IMG/VR virus record: IMGVR_UViG_3300046642_000522 | Span: 1 to 47,647 of that record | DNA length: 47,647 nt | From: a virus | Reading direction: 5' to 3' (one strand) | Shown: positions 45,188 through 47,647 of the stretch, in pieces | Layout of the letters: every line of letters begins with the position of its first letter | Position numbering within the stretch: position 1 is the stretch's first letter | Made by a program: the position numbers and the translations under genes | Notes under the pieces: model-generated | What the model saw: only the letters and a program-made list of their open reading frames with translations | Told to the model about the DNA's origin: nothing | The model's database searches: none

Positions 45188-46545
45188 CCCTTGGCTCTCC
45201 CAGTCGCTAGCGACAAAAATGACGTGTTCGTGTCGATGAACGTGAGACCCCAGACCAACGCGTCGATCAGGTCCAGCCGCTCTACCTCAACCGGAAAGCT
45301 GGTCATCTGGTCCTCAAGGTCGCTGAAGATGCCATTGTGATGCACGAGATGCTGCTCATAGAGCGCGGCAATGGGCTCAGCCCTGATTGCCTTGCCGCGA
45401 CTGGCATGGACCTGCTCAAACGGCAGCCCGCCCCACAATCCCAGCTCCCCTGACAGCCCAGCGTCGTTCCAGGCGTTCGTCAGCGTGGCCTCGACCATGT
45501 CGCCCCCATAGTTGCTCTCGGCGACGATCTTCTCAGCCTGATACCTTGCCCACTTCCGTATGGCGCTCTGCGCCCAGGCGTTTGGCGACCACAATGCCGC
45601 TTCAGCATCCAGAACGTAGCGGTGCCCGTCGTACCCGTACCCAACAACGACAATGGCCGTCATGGCCGACTGGCGGTTCATCGTTCCCCCTGGGTCGATG
45701 GCGACGATGACCCGCGATAGCTGCGGCAGGAGATCCTCCACGGGAATGCTGCGCCGGTAGGTGTCGATCCAGTCGTATTCCCACATGGCGCCCTCCACGG
45801 CCGGAGGGTCCATCGCGAGCATCTCCATCCTCGCAAGGCGGGTGTCCTTGCCGAACATGGCCTCCCACTGGGCTATCCTCGCCGGCGGGAGCTTGGTGTT
45901 GTCATACGTGGTGGCATGGACGGCCCTAGTGGTGTCGTAGCCCTTGATCTGCTTGATGAGCGCCGAGCGCTTCGGTGTCGTTGTCACCACGGCCCGCGGC
46001 CAGTCGCCCTCTCTGAGGCAGAACTGCGCCATCTCCCAGCTGGTGCCGCCGTGTGTTCCCTTGGCATTGCTCCACAGCGACAGCTCGTCGGCCCACAGGA
46101 GCCCAAACCCCGGTCCGTTCCACCTATCCGGTTCCTCAGAGCCCAGGAAGCGCACGTAGCCGCCTCCCTTGTGGAACGCCTGCCGGTCTGAGCGGTGCCA
46201 CTCAAACTCGCTGGGCGCAGCCGTTATGAGCCCGGACGGACCCTCAGCGCAGATGTCCCGCGCATCGTCCCTCGTCGGCGCCCCAATGTAGATTCGCGCC
46301 GCTGGCCCCATCTCCCGCAGATACCTCAGGCAGTACCGTGAGCCGGTCCAGGTCTTCCCAGCACCACGGCCTCCCTCGAGCAGCCAGATGGCCCAGTCGC
46401 GGTCGTCCGGATTCAGGTCTTCCGGCGGTATCTGGTAGTCGTGCGGCTCCCCTGCGGCCGGCGGCTCCTTCTCGTCCTGTTCCAGTGAGCTCCAGGCAAT
46501 GATGGCTGCACGCCGGGCACGCTCCTGCTTGTCAAGCCTCGCCAT
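45181..46545 (-). CDS. terL: Terminase large subunit
   Basis: 454 residues. The ATPase has Walker A GGRGAGKT (about 58-65) and Walker B LLWADE (about 149-154) with a following TTTP coupling motif near 188-191. The RNase H-like nuclease has VAIDPGG (Asp284), AESNYGGD near 345 and DLIDALVW near 430, its three acidic sites. It docks on the portal, drives DNA into the head and cuts the concatemer. Confidence 0.95.
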   Translation of the reverse strand: MARLDKQERARRAAIIAWSSLEQDEKEPPAAGEPHDYQIPPEDLNPDDRDWAIWLLEGGRGAGKTWTGSRYCLRYLREMGPAARIYIGAPTRDDARDICAEGPSGLITAAPSEFEWHRSDRQAFHKGGGYVRFLGSEEPDRWNGPGFGLLWADELSLWSNAKGTHGGTSWEMAQFCLREGDWPRAVVTTTPKRSALIKQIKGYDTTRAVHATTYDNTKLPPARIAQWEAMFGKDTRLARMEMLAMDPPAVEGAMWEYDWIDTYRRSIPVEDLLPQLSRVIVAIDPGGTMNRQSAMTAIVVVGYGYDGHRYVLDAEAALWSPNAWAQSAIRKWARYQAEKIVAESNYGGDMVEATLTNAWNDAGLSGELGLWGGLPFEQVHASRGKAIRAEPIAALYEQHLVHHNGIFSDLEDQMTSFPVEVERLDLIDALVWGLTFIDTNTSFLSLATGRAKGW

Positions 46546-46550
46546 CTACT

Positions 46551-46613
46551 TCACCATCGGCGCAGCGAAACCCGTGTTTTCGGAGGCTTTTGCCTCCTTT
46601 CGGTGAAGTTCAT
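46551..46613 (-). CDS. Possible 20-residue basic peptide between terS and terL
   Basis: ATG 46613 shares a base with the terS stop (TGATG) and the frame ends 5 bases before the terL start. It encodes MNFTERRQKPPKTRVSLRRW. A GGAGGC-AAAA-GCCTCC hairpin (46582..46597) lies inside. It may be a translated spacer that carries ribosomes to terL, whose own site (GGTGAAG) is weak. Confidence 0.25.
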   Translation of the reverse strand: MNFTERRQKPPKTRVSLRRW

Positions 46614-47152
46614 CAGTCGTCCAGCGTCCGGTAGACCTTCTTCGCCTCGATGTACATCTGCTCCATGCGCTCCGGCGGCAACCCCTTCTCCCTGGCAATG
46701 ATCTCCACCTGCTCCCTCAAGGTCACCTTCAGGTCAAACGTGTCCCGCCTCGAGTAACGCTCAGGCCTCGTTCTCTCAAGCCACCACGCCCACGCCTGCC
46801 AGCTCGTCTCGCCGGCCTTCCTGATGTTCATCACCGCAACGCTCTCCGCAATCGCCTGCGCCTCGTTGATGTCCTCCAGGAACGACTCGAACGGCTCCTC
46901 TCCCCGAGCACCCCTCCGCATCCAGTTGTAGAGCGTCTTGTTAGCAATCCTCGCCCCAGCCGCTGCAATGAAGATGTAGTTCCCAGCCCTCACCAGGTCC
47001 AGAATCTTCTTCGCCTTCACCTGGTCGAACTTGTCCTCGTACATCCGAGTGGGCGCACGCTTGTGCGCCATCTGCTCGAAGTCCTGGTACGTCAGCTGCC
47101 CAACGACATCCGTCTCGTCTAAGACCTCATCCGGCTCCAATGCCTCGCTCAA
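46613..47152 (-). CDS. terS: Terminase small subunit
   Basis: 179 residues from TTG 47152, chosen because GGAGG lies 6 bases upstream and the start overlaps the previous stop as TTGA; the frame is open to 47404 but that part is the shadow of 47149..47349. The HTH region (KILDLVRAGNYIFIAAAGAR then IANKTLYNWMRRG) binds packaging sites, and the central and C-terminal helices (INEAQAIAESVAVMNIRKAG, AWWLERTRPERYSRRD) match phage small terminases. Recognises phage DNA and hands it to TerL. Confidence 0.85.
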   Translation of the reverse strand: MSEALEPDEVLDETDVVGQLTYQDFEQMAHKRAPTRMYEDKFDQVKAKKILDLVRAGNYIFIAAAGARIANKTLYNWMRRGARGEEPFESFLEDINEAQAIAESVAVMNIRKAGETSWQAWAWWLERTRPERYSRRDTFDLKVTLREQVEIIAREKGLPPERMEQMYIEAKKVYRTLDD

Positions 47153-47349
47153 TGTGCCCCTCCGTTCGCCCGCCGGTATGCAGCCTTGTTGCACTTGATT
47201 GAACAGTACGTCGCCCGCGCCGATCTCCTGTTCACCTGCCCACATCCTGGACACAGCGGCCGGTCCCTTCCAGGTACGAAGGCCTTGTACTCCCTCGGTG
47301 GCTGCACGTTGCTCCGTAGCGTCCTTTTCTTCAGCTCGCTCATGCCCAT
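47149..47349 (-). CDS. Small zinc-finger protein, first gene of the packaging block
   Basis: 66 residues from ATG 47349 (or ATG 47343); no ribosome site is visible at either. PLCPGCGQVNRRSARATYCS then IKCNKAAYRR is a CxxC...CxxxC finger very like the knuckles at the end of the RusA fusion. Translation is coupled to terS through TTGA. Likely DNA-binding; perhaps a packaging accessory. Confidence 0.65.
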   Translation of the reverse strand: MGMSELKKRTLRSNVQPPREYKAFVPGRDRPLCPGCGQVNRRSARATYCSIKCNKAAYRRANGGAH

Positions 47350-47369
47350 AAGTTAACCACGATTTCGAA

Positions 47370-47391
47370 AAGGCTGTATCATGCCAGCCTT
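47370..47391 (-). terminator. Intrinsic terminator before the packaging block
   Basis: AAGGCTG and CAGCCTT form a perfect 7-bp stem with an 8-base loop; on the minus strand UUUUC follows. It would stop transcripts arriving from the early block (or the right edge) before the packaging genes. Confidence 0.65.
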
Positions 47392-47421
47392 CTGCTATAA
47401 TCACGCGCCCGCACGCGGAGG

Positions 47422-47439
47422 ATTGATCTTTAGATCAAT
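47422..47439. repeat. Palindrome ATTGATC-TTTA-GATCAAT
   Basis: Seven-bp perfect arms with a 4-base spacer, at the stop codon of the frame 47430..47647 and 30 bases before the terminator. Could be a protein site or an extra mRNA hairpin. The stretch 47350..47429 has no gene besides these elements. Confidence 0.5.
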
Positions 47440-47647
47440 ACCTTACGGGGCGGTTGCAGCTTTAGCTCAACCCCCCGTGACCCTCGGTCGGCGCTCCACA
47501 CCCCCCACGCACCGCAGGCCTCCCATCTCTCAATCATCTTTCCCCAAACCCACGCACCGCAGGGCTCCGAGTCTATGCAGTCGATGGCTCTCTGAGCCCT
47601 CTCCTGCTCTACCTCTCCCAGATTCACCGGAGGAGACGTAACCCCCC
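47430..47647 (-). CDS. C-terminal part of a hypothetical protein (probably joins 1..121)
   Basis: The frame is open from the right edge to TAA at 47430. A GTG at 47627 could start a 65-residue protein but has no ribosome site. Joined to the left edge it completes the 40-residue N-terminus there with no stop, giving roughly 112 residues. The sequence is acidic then Trp/Gly-rich (EPCGAWVWGKMIERWEACGA). Two copies of a 15-bp direct repeat lie in it and encode ACGAW/PCGAW. No family recognised. Confidence 0.55.
   Translation of the reverse strand, partial: GVTSPPVNLGEVEQERAQRAIDCIDSEPCGAWVWGKMIERWEACGAWGVWSADRGSRGVELKLQPPRKVLI
47504..47563. repeat. Direct repeats next to the terminase genes (possible packaging/end site)
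   Basis: CCCACGCACCGCAGG occurs at 47504..47518 and 47549..47563, 45 bp apart, within 150 bp of the right edge and about 400 bp upstream of terS. Repeats in this position are typical of terminase binding sites, but they also encode a repeated protein motif. Confidence 0.45.

Noticed and set aside
46582-46597. GGAGGC-AAAA-GCCTCC hairpin as terminator between terS and terL
   Set aside because: On the minus strand it is followed by GAAAACA, not a T-run, and terminating between the two terminase genes makes little sense.
47396-47401. Perfect TATAAT box on the plus strand
   Set aside because: No matching -35 box at 16-18 bp and no plus-strand gene downstream before the edge.
47153-47404. Longer small-terminase start near 47404
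   Set aside because: The added 84 codons overlap a well-formed zinc-finger gene in another frame, and TTG 47152 has a good ribosome site and TTGA coupling.
1-47647. Integrase, excisionase or classical repressor marking a temperate phage
   Set aside because: No tyrosine or serine recombinase motif and no cI-like protein was seen on either strand; lifestyle therefore left open, more likely lytic.

Overview
The window reads as an essentially complete genome of a tailed, siphovirus-like dsDNA phage of about 47.6 kb. Every gene I can support lies on the minus strand. Neighbouring genes are packed with 4-base ATGA or GTGA overlaps, and GTG and TTG starts are common. I saw no integrase, no classical repressor, no tRNA and no CRISPR array. 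The far left gene (1..121, entering the edge) and the far right reading frame (47430..47647) are in frame with each other if the two ends are joined. This suggests a circularly assembled, permuted or cohesive-ended genome. The host cannot be read directly. Signal-peptide proteins with long Pro/Thr linkers, CAP-domain proteins and an LPKTG-like motif suggest a Gram-positive-type or Chloroflexota-like bacterium (inference, low confidence).

Layout in the direction of transcription (right to left). After an intrinsic terminator at about 47.38 kb comes the packaging and head module: small zinc-finger protein, small terminase, large terminase, a group of small accessory genes, portal with a structured leader and its own promoter, prohead protease, decoration protein and major capsid protein. 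The neck and tail module follows: connectors, tail completion proteins, major tail protein, a tail assembly chaperone made by -1 frameshifting, tape measure, distal tail protein, a beta-helix tailspike-like protein and a 1589-residue repeat-rich tail protein. A secreted CAP-domain/PKD protein sits inside the neck genes and an LPKTG protein sits just before the tape measure. Next come two EXORDIUM-like proteins with an HEVAE motif, two tandem membrane proteins, secreted small proteins, an HNH endonuclease and a GH25 endolysin with a hydrophobic C-terminus. A terminator ends this block at about 11.03 kb.

The second (presumed early) block starts with a ribbon-helix-helix regulator with direct-repeat operators. 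It continues with a putative annealing protein, a winged-helix replication initiator that carries an iteron array inside its own gene, a DnaC-like helicase loader, a DNA methyltransferase, a RusA resolvase fused to four zinc knuckles, a HTH protein, a CAP protein with cysteine repeats, a membrane-anchored transglycosylase-like protein and many small proteins. It runs to the left edge.

The least expected items are the 21-bp-spaced iterons in the initiator gene, a recurring palindrome CGTCCCAASTTGGGACG (twice just upstream of start codons), mutually exclusive hairpins ahead of the portal gene, a tape measure frame whose N-terminal coding lies upstream of any normal start codon, and the EXORDIUM-like pair.
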